A DNA stretch of 64,000 nucleotides from Isoptericola sediminis (GCF_013085345.1 NZ_JABFAJ010000024.1:186001-250000); one strand, 5' to 3'. Counted from the first letter of the stretch, positions 8,509 through 17,590 are shown. Notes: generated by a model from the sequence alone, not told the origin. Program-made: numbers and translations.

Positions 8509-9007
8509 TCGCGGACCGGTTGGGGACCGTGACGTCCGGGGCGTGGCCGTGCTCCTCCGCCAGCCTCGCCACGAGCTCGGCCAGGTCGGTCTCCCCGAGG
8601 TGCCCCTCGTCGAGGACCTCGCCGTCCGGTCCGAAGACCGTGTAGGTGCTCATGCCCGTGACCTCGCGCTGCTGCCACAGCGTGCCTTCGGAGCCGACGA
8701 CGTAGGTGACGTGCGGGACCACCCGGGCGGCCACCTCGATGGTCTCGAGGCCGTCGGGGCCCTCGAAGGCGATGACGGCGAGCTGGTCCGCGTGCTGCTC
8801 CGCCAGTCCGGACAGGTGCGGGTCCGGGGCCTGGCAGGTGGGGCACCACGGCGCCCAGAACCAGTGCACGGTCGGAACGTCGGGCGCGACCGCGGCGTCG
8901 GCAGCCCCGACGACGTCGTCCCCGACGGACACCGACGAACCGGGCTCCTGCCCGGTGCACGCGGTCAGGACGGCCCAGGCGATGACGAGCGCGGCCAGGC
9001 GCCTCAT
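8495..9007 (-). CDS. Thioredoxin-like lipoprotein (TlpA/DsbE/MPT53-like)
   Basis: A 170-residue exported thioredoxin-fold protein. The N-terminal signal peptide (about residues 1-17) ends in a lipobox-like L-T-A-C, predicting lipid anchoring at Cys17. The active site is WFWAPWCPTCQ, a CPTC redox pair with the W-F-W-A-P-W lead typical of secreted actinobacterial DsbE/MPT53 proteins. It probably oxidises or reduces disulfides of exported proteins. The last 14 bp overlap the convergent cytochrome b gene. A CATACT hexamer 6 nt before ATG 9007 suggests a leaderless mRNA. Confidence 0.85.
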   Translation of the reverse strand: MRRLAALVIAWAVLTACTGQEPGSSVSVGDDVVGAADAAVAPDVPTVHWFWAPWCPTCQAPDPHLSGLAEQHADQLAVIAFEGPDGLETIEVAARVVPHVTYVVGSEGTLWQQREVTGMSTYTVFGPDGEVLDEGHLGETDLAELVARLAEEHGHAPDVTVPNRSAISAG

Positions 9008-9013
9008 GACCCC

Positions 9014-9019
9014 AGTATG
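9014..9019 (-). promoter_or_regulatory. -10 hexamer, leaderless start of thioredoxin-like gene
   Basis: CATACT on the minus strand ends 6 nt before ATG 9007, so transcription would begin at or next to the start codon. Confidence 0.45.
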
Positions 9020-9065
9020 CCCAGGACCGCGTGCGGTCGCTCCGGACCGCCGGCAGCCCCGGGGG

Positions 9066-11525
9066 TCAGCCCTCGGCGCGGAGCAGGGCCACTCGGTCGC
9101 GAGCTGCGCGCCGAGCCGCCCAGCGGTCCACCAGCGCGTGGGCGGCGAGCTTGACCCGGTCGTTGACGAGGAACCACACGAGGGCGTAGGCCCAGACGAG
9201 CCCCGCGCCGGCCCAGCCGATCGGGGCCATGAGGAACCCGGTCGCGGCGATCACGGTGGCGATCGCCTGGGTGCCCAGCACGGCGGCCACCAGCACCGGG
9301 GCCGGAGCCGGACGCGACCAGAACGGGCCGCGGGTGCGGGTGACGAAGATCGTCAGGTGCCCGGCCACGGACAGCTTGAGGTAGATCAGCGTCTGGATCA
9401 GCTCGCGGTCGAGGTCCAGCGCGAGGTCCGCCACGAGGAACAGCAGGAACGACGCCACGACACCGGCGAGCCCGAGCGCGGTGGCGACCGTCAGCACGGA
9501 CCCCATGCGCCAGCGCGCGGGGCGGTCCGAGCCGCGGACGTGGTCGTAGGCGATCGTCAGGATGGCCGCGTCGTTGAGCACGGCGAGCAGGACGATCATC
9601 ACGGCCGTCACGGGGAAGAAGTCGAGGAACACGATGGCCAGCGTGATGAGCAGCAGCACCCGGATCGTCTCGGCGATGCGGTACGTCGCGTAGCTGGTCA
9701 TCCGCGCGAAGATCTCCCGCGCCATGCGGATGGCGTCGACGATCACCGACAGACCAGGGGCCATCAGCACGACGTCGGCGGCCGACCGGGCGGCGTCGGT
9801 CGCGTCGGAGACGGCGATCCCGGCGTCGGCCTGCTTGAGCGCGGGGGCGTCGTTGACGCCGTCGCCGGTCATCGCCACGATGCGGCCGCGGCGCTGCAGC
9901 AGCTCGACGATGCGGTACTTGTGCTCGGGGAACACCTCGGCGAACCCGTCCGCCTCGGCCACGAGCCGCGCCCGGGTGTCCTCGGGGGTGTCCTCGTCGC
10001 CCAGCGCGGACGCCGGCAGGATCCGGTCGCCGAGCCCGACCTGCCGGGCGATCTCCGCCCCGATGGCGACCTGGTCCCCGGTGACCATCTTGACCTCGAT
10101 GCCGAGGTCGCGGGCGGCGCCGATCGTCTCCCGGGAGTCCTCCCGCGGCGGGTCCGCGAGCGGCAGCACCCCGAGCAGATGCCACCGGTCGGCCCGGTCG
10201 GTGCGGGCCACGGCCAGGGAGCGGTACCCGCGCCGGGCGAACTCGTCCACCTGCCGGGCGGACTCCGCCACGGCCGGGTCGTCGCCGCACAGCGCGGCGA
10301 TCATCTGCGGGGCTCCCTTGCTGACCCGGAGGGTGCGGCCGTCCTCCTGCTGCACGGTGGCCTCGGTGCGCTTGCTCACCGGGTCGAACGGGGTGAAGTG
10401 CAGCAGCCGACCGGCCGAGGTCTCGTCCGGGTGCTCGGCGGCGGCGAGGACGGCGAGATCGATCGGGTCCCGGTCCTCGGCGCGCGAGGCCAGAGCGGCG
10501 GCGGCGAGGAGCTCCGCCGCTTCGACGCCGGCGGCGCACCACGGCTCGCCGACGGCGAGCCGGTTCCTGGTCAGGGTCCCGGTCTTGTCCGAGCACAGCA
10601 CGTCGATCCCGCCGAGCTCCTCGACGGCCGGCAGGTGGCTGACGACGGCCTGGCGGCGGGCGAGCGCGCGGGCGCCGACCGCCATCGTCACCGACAGCAC
10701 GGCCGGGAGCGCGACGGGCACGGACGCGATGACGACCACCAGGGCGAACTGGAGGATCTCGGCGAGGTCGTTGCCGCGCAGCAGTGCGACGACCGACGTC
10801 AGCGTGACCAGGGTGACCGCGATGACGATGAGGTACCGGCCGATCCGCAGCACCGCGCGCTGGAAGTGGCTGACCACCCCGGCGCTCTCGACCAGTGTCG
10901 CGGTCCGGCCGAAGTAGCTGTCCTCACCGGTGGCGTAGACCACCGCGTCCGCCTCGCCGCGCGTGATCACCGAGCCGGACCACGCGGCGTCACCCTCCCC
11001 CCGGGTCACGGGGAGCGACTCGCCGGTGAGCGCCGACTGGTCGACCTGGAGCTCGGCGTCCTCCAGCAGCCGGACGTCGGCGGGGACGACGTCGCCGAGC
11101 CGGAGGCGGACCACGTCGCCGGCCACGACCTCGCGGACCGGCACCGTGGTCCACGCACCGTCCCGGCGGACCCGGGCCGACGTGGCGAGCCGCTCCTGGA
11201 GCGCTTCGATCGCCCGCGTCGCCTGGTGCTCCTCGCTGAACGCCACCGCCCCGTTCATGGCCAGCAGCACCCCGATGATCACCGCGTCGGACCAGCTGCC
11301 GAGGACGAGGGAGAGCACCAGGGCGGCCTCGATCATCCAGGGGATCGGACCCCAGAAGTACCCGGCCAGCACCAGCAGCGGGTTCTTCCGTCGCTCGATG
11401 ATCTCGTTGGCCCCGTACCGGTCCAGCCGCTCCGTGGCCTCCGCGGTGGTCAAGCCGGACGGGGTGGCCCCCAGCTCCTCGAGGAGGTCCTCCAGGGGAA
11501 GGCTGGAGAGGTCCGCCGTGCTCAC
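9066..11525 (-). CDS. P-type ATPase, plasma-membrane proton-pump type (P3A)
   Basis: An 819-residue P-type ATPase. Visible motifs in order: A-domain TGES (S-A-L-T-G-E-S-L-P-V-T-R-G), phosphorylation site CSDKTGTLTRN, M-V-T-G-D-Q in the nucleotide domain, and the hinge MTGDGVNDAPALK. The C-terminal part with P-V-T-A-V-M-I-V-L-L-A-V-L-N-D-A-A and I-A-Y-D resembles proton-efflux P3A pumps rather than Ca2+ or heavy-metal pumps. It would move H+ out of the cell using ATP; other cations cannot be excluded. GTG 11525 is chosen because AGGAGG lies 5 nt before it and homologous sequence begins there, although the frame stays open further upstream. Confidence 0.88.
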   Translation of the reverse strand: MSTADLSSLPLEDLLEELGATPSGLTTAEATERLDRYGANEIIERRKNPLLVLAGYFWGPIPWMIEAALVLSLVLGSWSDAVIIGVLLAMNGAVAFSEEHQATRAIEALQERLATSARVRRDGAWTTVPVREVVAGDVVRLRLGDVVPADVRLLEDAELQVDQSALTGESLPVTRGEGDAAWSGSVITRGEADAVVYATGEDSYFGRTATLVESAGVVSHFQRAVLRIGRYLIVIAVTLVTLTSVVALLRGNDLAEILQFALVVVIASVPVALPAVLSVTMAVGARALARRQAVVSHLPAVEELGGIDVLCSDKTGTLTRNRLAVGEPWCAAGVEAAELLAAAALASRAEDRDPIDLAVLAAAEHPDETSAGRLLHFTPFDPVSKRTEATVQQEDGRTLRVSKGAPQMIAALCGDDPAVAESARQVDEFARRGYRSLAVARTDRADRWHLLGVLPLADPPREDSRETIGAARDLGIEVKMVTGDQVAIGAEIARQVGLGDRILPASALGDEDTPEDTRARLVAEADGFAEVFPEHKYRIVELLQRRGRIVAMTGDGVNDAPALKQADAGIAVSDATDAARSAADVVLMAPGLSVIVDAIRMAREIFARMTSYATYRIAETIRVLLLITLAIVFLDFFPVTAVMIVLLAVLNDAAILTIAYDHVRGSDRPARWRMGSVLTVATALGLAGVVASFLLFLVADLALDLDRELIQTLIYLKLSVAGHLTIFVTRTRGPFWSRPAPAPVLVAAVLGTQAIATVIAATGFLMAPIGWAGAGLVWAYALVWFLVNDRVKLAAHALVDRWAARRAARDRVALLRAEG

Positions 11526-11625
11526 CGCGCCTCCTGGTCTCGAACCTGGTGGTTCTCGGATAGTGGGCACGTCCGTCGTGACTCGCACTCGGGTGGGTAC
11601 GTCCCGGCGGTGCCGTTGCGACCGG

Positions 11626-11631
11626 TACCTT
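11626..11631 (+). promoter_or_regulatory. -10 hexamer, leaderless start of HIT gene
   Basis: TACCTT ends 6 nt before GTG 11638 and supports that start over the ATG at 11647. Confidence 0.5.
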
Positions 11632-11637
11632 GTCCCC

Positions 11638-12117
11638 GTGTCGACGATGGAGAACGACTGCCTCTTCTGCCGGATCGTGAACGGTGACCTCGAGGCCTCG
11701 GTCGTGCACCGCGACGCCATGATCATGGCGTTCATGGACCTCATCCCCGTCTCGCCGGGCCACCTCCTCGTGATCCCGGTCGAGCACCACGAGGCGATCA
11801 CCGATCTGCCTGCGGAGGTCGGGGCGCGGATGTGGTCGTTCGCCCACCGTGCCGCCTCGGCCGTCGTCCACGTGGGCAAGGCGACGGGCGTCAACCTGTG
11901 GATGGCGCAAGGGCGTGACGCGCAGCAGTCGGTGTTCCACTCGCACCTGCACGTGATCCCGCGCGTGGCCGGTGACGGGATGGTCGTCTCCGCACCGGAC
12001 CGGGTCGCCGATCGGGCAGCGCTCGACACGGTCGCCGAGGCGCTGCGCGTACGGCTCGCGGGCTCGGACCCAGGAATCAGCTCCCACACCCCCCGAGAAA
12101 CGAGGGCACCAAAGTGA
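11638..12117 (+). CDS. HIT-family hydrolase (histidine triad)
   Basis: A 159-residue histidine-triad protein. It has the N-terminal zinc-like pair C-L-F-C-R-I-V, the substrate-pocket stretch P-V-S-P-G-H-L-L-V-I-P and the catalytic triad in SVFHSHLHVIPR (H-x-H-x-H). HIT proteins hydrolyse nucleoside phosphoramidates or dinucleoside polyphosphates; the substrate here is unknown. The stop codon overlaps the start of the enoyl-CoA hydratase gene by 4 nt, so the two are probably cotranslated. Confidence 0.9.
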   Translation: MSTMENDCLFCRIVNGDLEASVVHRDAMIMAFMDLIPVSPGHLLVIPVEHHEAITDLPAEVGARMWSFAHRAASAVVHVGKATGVNLWMAQGRDAQQSVFHSHLHVIPRVAGDGMVVSAPDRVADRAALDTVAEALRVRLAGSDPGISSHTPRETRAPK

Positions 12118-12923
12118 CCGACGCACGCTTCGACCTCACGCGGGACGACGGAGTCGTCACCGTCGAGCTCGCCGGACGGGACGGGAAACCCGTCATGGAT
12201 CCGGAGTTCTTGACGGAGCTGCACGACACGTTCGTCGAGCTCGACCAGGACGACGAGGCGCGGGTGATCGTGCTGCGGGGCACGCGCGGCAACTTCTCCT
12301 ACGGGCTCGACCTCGCGGCGGTGGCGGGGATGTTCGGCCACTTCCTCAGCAAGGACGACGCCGACACGCGGCAGCAGGTTCACGCCACGGTCAGGCGTTG
12401 GCAGGCGGCCATGACCGCCGTCGCCTCGTGCCGCAAGCCCACGATCGCCGCCATCGAGGGATGGTGCCTGGGCGGGGGCGTCGACCTGGCCGCGGCCTGC
12501 GACATCCGGGTGGCCTCGGCGGACGCGACGTTGAGCATCAAGGAGGCGAGGCTCGCGATCGTGGCGGACCTCGGAAGTCTGCAGCGACTCGTGGGGGTGA
12601 TCGGTGACGGCCATCTGCGGCAGCTCGCGCTGACCGGCGAGGACATCACCGCCGAGCGCGCCGCACGGATCGGCCTGGTCAACGACGTCTATCCGAGCTC
12701 CGAGGAACTGATGGCTGCCGCCCACGCGCTCGCCTCGACCATCGCCCGCAACAGCGCGCTGACCATGCGCGGGATCAAGGATGTGCTGGACGCCGAGCGT
12801 GGTCCGCGCGTGGAAGCCGGCCTGCGGTACGTCGCAGCCTGGAACTCGGCCTTCCTCGCCAGCGACGACCTGCTGGAGGCCATGGCAGCCATGCGGGAAG
12901 GTCGCGAGCCGACGTTCCGATGA
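12114..12923 (+). CDS. Enoyl-CoA hydratase/isomerase (crotonase) family protein
   Basis: A 269-residue crotonase-fold protein. The oxyanion-hole segments are G-T-R-G-N-F-S-Y-G-L-D-L (about 57-68) and IAAIEGWCLGGGVDLAAACD (about 104-123), followed by D-I-R-V-A-S-A-D-A-T-L-S. K-E-A-R-L-A-I-V-A-D-L-G places a potential acid/base residue at a common crotonase position (E-x-x-x-x-x-x-x-D). The family covers hydratases, isomerases and hydrolases of acyl-CoA, so the exact reaction is not determined. GTG 12114 overlaps the HIT stop codon. A strong terminator follows at 12930-12968. Confidence 0.85.
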   Translation: MTDARFDLTRDDGVVTVELAGRDGKPVMDPEFLTELHDTFVELDQDDEARVIVLRGTRGNFSYGLDLAAVAGMFGHFLSKDDADTRQQVHATVRRWQAAMTAVASCRKPTIAAIEGWCLGGGVDLAAACDIRVASADATLSIKEARLAIVADLGSLQRLVGVIGDGHLRQLALTGEDITAERAARIGLVNDVYPSSEELMAAAHALASTIARNSALTMRGIKDVLDAERGPRVEAGLRYVAAWNSAFLASDDLLEAMAAMREGREPTFR

Positions 12924-12929
12924 CGCAGG

Positions 12930-12968
12930 ACGCCCTGGCGCCCACCGTGGAAGGTGGGGCCAGGGCGT
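12930..12968. terminator. Bidirectional hairpin between enoyl-CoA hydratase and glnA
   Basis: A 17/16-nt GC-rich stem with one bulge (12930-12946 with 12953-12968, 6-nt loop) sits between two convergent genes. No long T-run follows, as is usual in this GC class. Confidence 0.7.
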
Positions 12969-13044
12969 CCGCGTGACGTCCTCGTGTCGGTGTCAGCAGC
13001 GTGTCACGTCCAGACGTGTCACCTGCTGCGACCTGCGAGACCGA

Positions 13045-14469
13045 TCAGATGTCGTAGTACAGCTCGAACTCGTGCGGGTGCGGGCGCAGACGGATCGGGT
13101 CGATCTCGTTGGTGCGCTTGTAGTCGATCCAGGTGGCGATGAGGTCCTCGGAGAAGACGTCGCCCTGGGTGAGGAACTCGTGGTCCGCCTCGAGGGAGTT
13201 CAGCGTGCCCTCGAGCGAGCTCGGGACCTGGGCGATCTCCGCGTGCTCCTCCGGGGGCAGCTCGTAGAGGTCCTTGTCGACCGGGGCCGGCGGCTCGATG
13301 CGGTTCTTGATGCCGTCGATGCCGGCGAGCAGCATCGCGGAGAACGCGAGGTAGGGGTTGCTCGACGGGTCCGGCACGCGGAACTCGACGCGCTTGGCCT
13401 TCGGCGAGTTCCCGGTGATCGGGATGCGGATGCAGGCCGAGCGGTTACGGGCCGAGTAGACCAGGTTGACCGGCGCCTCGAAGCCCGGCACCAGGCGGTG
13501 GAAGGAGTTCGCCGACGGGTTGGTGAAGGCGAGCAGCGACGGGGCGTGCTTGAGCAGACCGCCGATGTACCAGCGGGCCATGTCGGACAGGCCGCCGTAG
13601 CCCTTCTCGTCGTAGAACAGCGGCTCGCCGTTCAGCCACAGGGACTGGTGGGAGTGCATGCCCGAGCCGTTGTCGCCGAAGATCGGCTTCGGCATGAACG
13701 TCACCGACTTGCCGGCCTCGAAGCCGACGTTCTTGATGACGTACTTGAACTTCATCAGGTCGTCGGCGGCGTGCAGCAGGGTGTTGAACTTGTAGTTGAT
13801 CTCCTGCTGGCCGGCGGTGCCCACCTCGTGGTGCGCACGCTCGACGTCCAGGCCCACCTGACCGAGGGTGGCGACCATGTCGTCACGCAGGTCGGCGAAG
13901 CGGTCACCCGGGGAGGTGGGGAAGTAGCCACCCTTGTAGCGGGTCTTGTAGCCGAGGTTCCCGCCCTCCTCGTCGCGGCCGGTGTTCCAGGCGGCCTCGA
14001 CCGAGTCGATGCTGTAGAAGCCGGACTGCGACGAGGTGCCGAACTTGACGTCGTCGAAGATGTAGAACTCCGCCTCGGGGGCGAAGAACGCGGTGTCCGC
14101 GAGGCCGGTGGAGGCGAGGTAGGCCTCAGCCTTGGCGGCGATGTTGCGCGGGTCGCGGGCGTAGGGCTCGTCCGTGAACGGGTCCACGATCGAGAAGTTC
14201 ATCACGAGCGTCTTGCGCTTGCGGAACGGGTCGATGAACGCGGTCTTCACGTCCGGCACGAGCTTCATGTCCGACTCGTGGATCGCCTGGAACCCGCGGA
14301 TCGAGGAGCCGTCGAACATGAGGCCCTCGGTGAAGGAGTCCTCGTCGAACTGCGCCACGGGGATGTTGAAGTGCTGCATGACGCCCGGAAGGTCGATGAA
14401 CCGGACGTCGATGAACTCCACCCCCTCGTTGCGGGTGAAGGCGATTGCCTCCTCGGCATTGGTGAACAT
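13045..14469 (-). CDS. glnA: Glutamine synthetase, type I
   Basis: A 474-residue glutamine synthetase, the usual GSI length. Motifs: [10 protein letters not shown] near residues 53-62, G-S-G-M-H-S-H-Q-S near 267-275, and the ATP-binding region with N-R-S-A-C-I-R-I-P. The adenylylation loop [11 protein letters not shown] near residue 400 carries the Tyr that GlnE modifies, consistent with glnE at the start of the window. It condenses glutamate and ammonia to glutamine using ATP. AAGGAGCG precedes the start, and a GlnR-type box lies upstream, so both transcriptional and covalent control are expected. Confidence 0.96.
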   Translation of the reverse strand: MFTNAEEAIAFTRNEGVEFIDVRFIDLPGVMQHFNIPVAQFDEDSFTEGLMFDGSSIRGFQAIHESDMKLVPDVKTAFIDPFRKRKTLVMNFSIVDPFTDEPYARDPRNIAAKAEAYLASTGLADTAFFAPEAEFYIFDDVKFGTSSQSGFYSIDSVEAAWNTGRDEEGGNLGYKTRYKGGYFPTSPGDRFADLRDDMVATLGQVGLDVERAHHEVGTAGQQEINYKFNTLLHAADDLMKFKYVIKNVGFEAGKSVTFMPKPIFGDNGSGMHSHQSLWLNGEPLFYDEKGYGGLSDMARWYIGGLLKHAPSLLAFTNPSANSFHRLVPGFEAPVNLVYSARNRSACIRIPITGNSPKAKRVEFRVPDPSSNPYLAFSAMLLAGIDGIKNRIEPPAPVDKDLYELPPEEHAEIAQVPSSLEGTLNSLEADHEFLTQGDVFSEDLIATWIDYKRTNEIDPIRLRPHPHEFELYYDI

Positions 14470-14515
14470 GCATGCGCTCCTTGATGGGACGGTGCCAGGT
14501 GGCTCGGCTCCCTCG

Positions 14516-14521
14516 ACGCTA
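14516..14521 (-). promoter_or_regulatory. glnA -10 hexamer
   Basis: TAGCGT on the minus strand lies about 47 nt before the glnA start and leaves a short leader with an AAGGAGCG ribosome binding site. ATGCAA 17 nt upstream is a poor -35 match, as expected for an activator-dependent promoter. Confidence 0.5.
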
Positions 14522-14553
14522 GAGCCGTGGCATTACTCTTGCATAGCGCCGGT

Positions 14554-14569
14554 GTTTCGTCCGCGTTAC
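14554..14569 (-). promoter_or_regulatory. Putative GlnR box upstream of glnA
   Basis: The minus strand reads GTAACGCGGACGAAAC, matching the actinobacterial GlnR half-site pattern gTnAC-n6-GaAAC exactly. It sits just upstream of the predicted glnA -35 region. The divergent RDD gene starts 35 nt away and could also be affected. Confidence 0.6.
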
Positions 14570-14591
14570 GTAGACGGCCGAAACCCCGACG

Positions 14592-14597
14592 TAGAGT
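14592..14597 (+). promoter_or_regulatory. -10 hexamer, leaderless start of RDD gene
   Basis: TAGAGT ends 6 nt before ATG 14604, which supports that start over the in-frame GTG at 14598 lying directly next to the hexamer. Confidence 0.5.
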
Positions 14598-14603
14598 GTG
14601 TTC

Positions 14604-15050
14604 ATGCCGTCACGCGAGGAATTCGGGTCGTGGTTGACCGGTCGGGGCGTCCCGAGGGATGAGACGTCCGGGACCGATTCCCTGGGTCTGCCCACCTCCG
14701 GGCCGGGGTCGCCGGCCCGGATCGGGCGGCGCGTCGTGGCGCTCGTCGTGGACTGGGCGGCCGCCGGCGCCATCAGCTACGCGTTCTTCTCCTACGACGC
14801 CGGTGCGACCCTGGCGATCTTCTTCGCCATGAACCTGCTGCTGGTCAGCACGGTCGGCACGACGCTCGGGCACCGGCTGCTCGGTCTGCAGGTGCGCCGG
14901 CTCGGCGTCGAGGGCCCGCACCTGGTCGGGTTCGGGCGCGGGGCGATCCGCGCGGTGCTGGTGTGCCTCGTCATCCCGGCCGTGGTCTGGGACACCGACG
15001 GCCGGGGTCTGCACGACAAGGCGGCCGGGACCGTCATCGTGCGTCGATGA
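14604..15050 (+). CDS. RDD-family membrane protein
   Basis: A 148-residue membrane protein of the RDD family: R-I-G-R-R-V-V-A-L-V-V-D-W before the first helix, a short second helix, G-T-T-L-G-H-R-L-L-G-L-Q-V-R-R-L in the loop, a third helix, and D-x-x-x-R-G-L-H-D-K-A-A-G-T near the end. It is divergent from glnA, the position of Rv2219A next to glnA1 in mycobacteria. Function unknown; some RDD proteins affect ion transport. The 3' end lies in an arm of a terminator stem. Confidence 0.85.
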   Translation: MPSREEFGSWLTGRGVPRDETSGTDSLGLPTSGPGSPARIGRRVVALVVDWAAAGAISYAFFSYDAGATLAIFFAMNLLLVSTVGTTLGHRLLGLQVRRLGVEGPHLVGFGRGAIRAVLVCLVIPAVVWDTDGRGLHDKAAGTVIVRR

Positions 15051-15065
15051 GGGTCCCGGCCGCCT
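15019..15065. terminator. Bidirectional hairpin with one arm inside the RDD coding sequence
   Basis: A 14-bp perfect inverted repeat (15019-15032 with 15052-15065) has a 19-nt loop that contains the RDD stop codon. It lies between convergent genes and could serve both. Confidence 0.6.
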
Positions 15066-15086
15066 GACGGTGGTCCGGAGGGGGTG

Positions 15087-15821
15087 TCAGCGCCCGCGCA
15101 TGCCCTTGCGGTCGGGGCGGGCGTTCATCGGGTCGACGCCCTTGGGCACCGGCAGGCGCATGCCGCCGAGGGACTTGAGACGCTTGCCGACCTCCGCGGC
15201 CTCGGCGCGGGTGAGCTGCTTCTTCATCCGCTGGACCTTGCGGGCGACCTTGGGCAGCGGGACCTGACCCTCCTCGTCACCCACCTGGATGGTCGTGACG
15301 GGGACGTTCGGCAGGATGCGCGCGGCGCGCTTGCGCTCGTCGGCGAGCATCCGCTCCACGCGGTGCGACGGCCCCTCGGAGACCAGCACGACGCCGGGGC
15401 GCCCGACGCCGCGGAACACGAGGTCCTGCTGCCGGTTGACCGCCACGGGCTCGTCGTCGAAGTTCCAGCCGCCACGGACGGTGCCCAGCGCGGCACGGAC
15501 GGCACCCGGCTGCCCGGCGATCTGGGTGTACGCCGCACGCTCCGCCTTGCGCGTCAGGACGAACATCGCGGCGAGCAGGGCGAACGGCAGGCCGATGATC
15601 CCGGCGTAGATGACGTTGTCGGTCAGGGCGCCGATGAGCAGCGCCACGGCGAGGATGCCGATGAAGACCGCCAGCATGATCCAGGTGACCAGCGGGTCCT
15701 GACGTCGGGTCATCTGGTACGCCGACCACACCTGGTGGTACCAGCGCTGCTTCTTGGGCTTCTTCTGCTTCTTGGTGGACGCGTCGGCGGGCTCGCCGGC
15801 GTCGGACTTCGTGCGGGCCAT
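15087..15821 (-). CDS. DUF4191 membrane protein
   Basis: A 244-residue protein. A Lys-rich N-terminus (K-K-Q-K-K-P-K-K-Q-R-W) precedes Q-V-W-S-A-Y-Q-M-T-R-R and two transmembrane helices (about residues 45-65 and 70-90). A soluble domain follows with R-G-G-W-N-F-D-D-E-P-V-A and G-V-V-L-V-S-E-G-P, characteristic of DUF4191, the Rv2219 family found beside lipA. Function unknown. It is 11 nt downstream of lipA. TAGAAT 8 nt before its start suggests its own leaderless transcript. Confidence 0.85.
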   Translation of the reverse strand: MARTKSDAGEPADASTKKQKKPKKQRWYHQVWSAYQMTRRQDPLVTWIMLAVFIGILAVALLIGALTDNVIYAGIIGLPFALLAAMFVLTRKAERAAYTQIAGQPGAVRAALGTVRGGWNFDDEPVAVNRQQDLVFRGVGRPGVVLVSEGPSHRVERMLADERKRAARILPNVPVTTIQVGDEEGQVPLPKVARKVQRMKKQLTRAEAAEVGKRLKSLGGMRLPVPKGVDPMNARPDRKGMRGR

Positions 15822-15829
15822 GGTGGTCG

Positions 15830-15835
15830 ATTCTA
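15830..15835 (-). promoter_or_regulatory. -10 hexamer of the DUF4191 gene, containing the lipA stop codon
   Basis: TAGAAT ends 8 nt before ATG 15821. Its TAG is the lipA stop codon (15833-15835), so one sequence may end translation of lipA and start transcription of the next gene. Confidence 0.45.
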
Positions 15836-16843
15836 CTGGGCGCGCGGGGCGACGAGGCTCGCCGCCTCCTGCCGTGCGGTGGTCGGTTCGGTCAGATGAG
15901 CGAGGGCGTCCGGCACGGCCTGGCCGCGCTTCGTCATCGCCTGGCCCCACAGGCGCCCGGCCCGGTAGGAGGAGCGCACCAGCGGGCCGGCCATGACCCC
16001 GAGGAACCCGATCTCCTCGGCGTAGTCGCTCAGCTCGACGAACTCCTCGGGGCGCACCCAGCGGTCGACGGGGTGGTGGCGCACCGACGGCCGCAGGTAC
16101 TGGGTGATCGTGATGAGGTCGCACCCGGCGGAGTGCAGGTCGTCCAGCGCGGACTTCACCTCGTCGATCGTCTCGCCCATGCCGAGGATGAGGTTGGACT
16201 TGGTGACCAGCCCCGCGTCGCGCGCCCGCGTCAGCACCGACAGGGAGCGCTCGTAGCGGAACGCGGGCCGGATCTGCTTGAAGATCCGCGGCACGGTCTC
16301 GACGTTGTGCGCCATCACCTCGGGGCGCGACTCGTTGACCTGGTCGAGCAGCTCGGGGATCGCGTTGAAGTCCGGGATGAGCAGCTCGACGCCGGTGCCG
16401 GGGTTGAGCTCGTGGATCTTGCGGACCGTCTCGGCGTACAGCCAGGCGCCGCCGTCGGGCAGGTCGTCACGGGCGACACCGGTGACGGTGGAGTACTTCA
16501 GCCCCATCTCGCGGACGGACTCGGCCACGCGGCGCGGCTCGTCGGCGTCGAAGGCGGCGGGCTTGCCGGTGTCGATCTGGCAGAAGTCGCACCGGCGGGT
16601 GCACTGGTCACCGCCGATGAGGAACGTCGCCTCGCGGTCCTCCCAGCACTCGAAGATGTTGGGGCAGCCGGCCTCCTCGCAGACGGTGTGCAGGCCACCA
16701 CCCTTCACCAGGCCCTTGAGCTCCTTGTACTCCGGGCCCATGACCGCACGGGTCTTGATCCACTCGGGCTTCTTCTCGATCGGGGTCTCGGCGTTGCGGG
16801 CCTCGACGCGCAGCAGGCGGCGGCCCTCGGGTGCGATGGTCAC
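15833..16843 (-). CDS. lipA: Lipoyl synthase
   Basis: A 336-residue radical-SAM enzyme. The N-terminal auxiliary cluster cysteines lie in [12 protein letters not shown] and the radical-SAM cluster in C-T-R-R-C-D-F-C (CxxxCxxC); R-S-S-Y at the C-terminal end supplies the serine ligand known in LipA. It inserts two sulfurs into octanoyl groups to form lipoyl cofactors. Start is GTG 16843 with AAAGGGA upstream. It is 27 nt downstream of lipB, and a lipoylated E2 is encoded at 23005-24810, so product and client are close together. Confidence 0.96.
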   Translation of the reverse strand: MTIAPEGRRLLRVEARNAETPIEKKPEWIKTRAVMGPEYKELKGLVKGGGLHTVCEEAGCPNIFECWEDREATFLIGGDQCTRRCDFCQIDTGKPAAFDADEPRRVAESVREMGLKYSTVTGVARDDLPDGGAWLYAETVRKIHELNPGTGVELLIPDFNAIPELLDQVNESRPEVMAHNVETVPRIFKQIRPAFRYERSLSVLTRARDAGLVTKSNLILGMGETIDEVKSALDDLHSAGCDLITITQYLRPSVRHHPVDRWVRPEEFVELSDYAEEIGFLGVMAGPLVRSSYRAGRLWGQAMTKRGQAVPDALAHLTEPTTARQEAASLVAPRAQ

Positions 16844-16870
16844 GGCGTCGTTCCCTTTCGTCGACGTCTG

Positions 16871-17578
16871 TCAGCCTACGACGGCGCCACGCGGCTCCGG
16901 CGCGACGTCGACGGGGGCGGTGGTGACTTCGGTCACCAGCGGGGTCAGGTGGGTCAGGAGGGCGTCGGTCAGGGCGTCGCGCACGTCGTCGACGGTGATC
17001 CGCCGCCCGGTCTCGGCCGACAGCGAGGTGACGTCGGCGTCGTCGATGCCGCAGGGCACGATCGCGTCGAACGCCGCCAGGTCGGCGTCGCAGTTCAGGG
17101 CCAGGCCGTGCATGGTCACGCCGCGGGCGACGCGTGCCCCGATGGCGCAGACCTTGCGGGCCCGGCGGGGTGTGCCGTCCGGTCCGCCGTCGTCGGCCGC
17201 GAACCACACCCCCGAGCGTCCCTCGACCCGGATCGGGTCGAGGCCGAACCCGGCGCACACCTCCATGACGGCGGCCTCGAGCGTGCGCACGTAGACCACG
17301 ACGTCGACGGGGGAGCGCAGGGGCACGATCGGGTAGGCGACGAGCTGGCCGGGGCCGTGCCAGGTGATCTTCCCGCCGCGGTCGACGTCGACCACGGGGG
17401 TGCCGTCGGTGGGGTACTCGTCCCGGCGGGTCCGGCGTCCGGCGGTGTAGACGGAGTCGTGCTCGAGCAGGAACAGGCGACCGGGGTCCTCCCCGGTCTG
17501 CACGGCGGCGTGCGTTCGGCGTTGGAGCTCCCAGGCCTCGTGGTAGTCGACGGTGCCCGGCAGCGAGACGACGTCCAT
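16871..17578 (-). CDS. lipB: Octanoyl-[acyl carrier protein]:protein octanoyltransferase
   Basis: A 235-residue LipB. The signatures are G-R-R-T-R-R near residue 49, [16 protein letters not shown] (about 68-83), K-V-C-A-I-G-A-R-V with a lysine opposite the catalytic cysteine, and the thiol C in I-V-P-C-G-I. It transfers octanoate from ACP to lipoyl domains, the step before LipA. TAGGCT 6 nt before ATG 17578 indicates a leaderless mRNA. Confidence 0.95.
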   Translation of the reverse strand: MDVVSLPGTVDYHEAWELQRRTHAAVQTGEDPGRLFLLEHDSVYTAGRRTRRDEYPTDGTPVVDVDRGGKITWHGPGQLVAYPIVPLRSPVDVVVYVRTLEAAVMEVCAGFGLDPIRVEGRSGVWFAADDGGPDGTPRRARKVCAIGARVARGVTMHGLALNCDADLAAFDAIVPCGIDDADVTSLSAETGRRITVDDVRDALTDALLTHLTPLVTEVTTAPVDVAPEPRGAVVG

Positions 17579-17584
17579 CCCGGC

Positions 17585-17590
17585 AGCCTA
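17585..17590 (-). promoter_or_regulatory. -10 hexamer of lipB, containing the marR stop codon
   Basis: TAGGCT ends 6 nt before the lipB ATG. The TAG at 17588-17590 is also the marR stop codon. Confidence 0.5.

Noticed and set aside
11526-12725. N-terminal extension of the P-type ATPase to about 1,200 residues
   Set aside because: The extra frame is antisense to the HIT and enoyl-CoA hydratase genes and shows no pump homology; AGGAGG and family sequence place the start at 11525.
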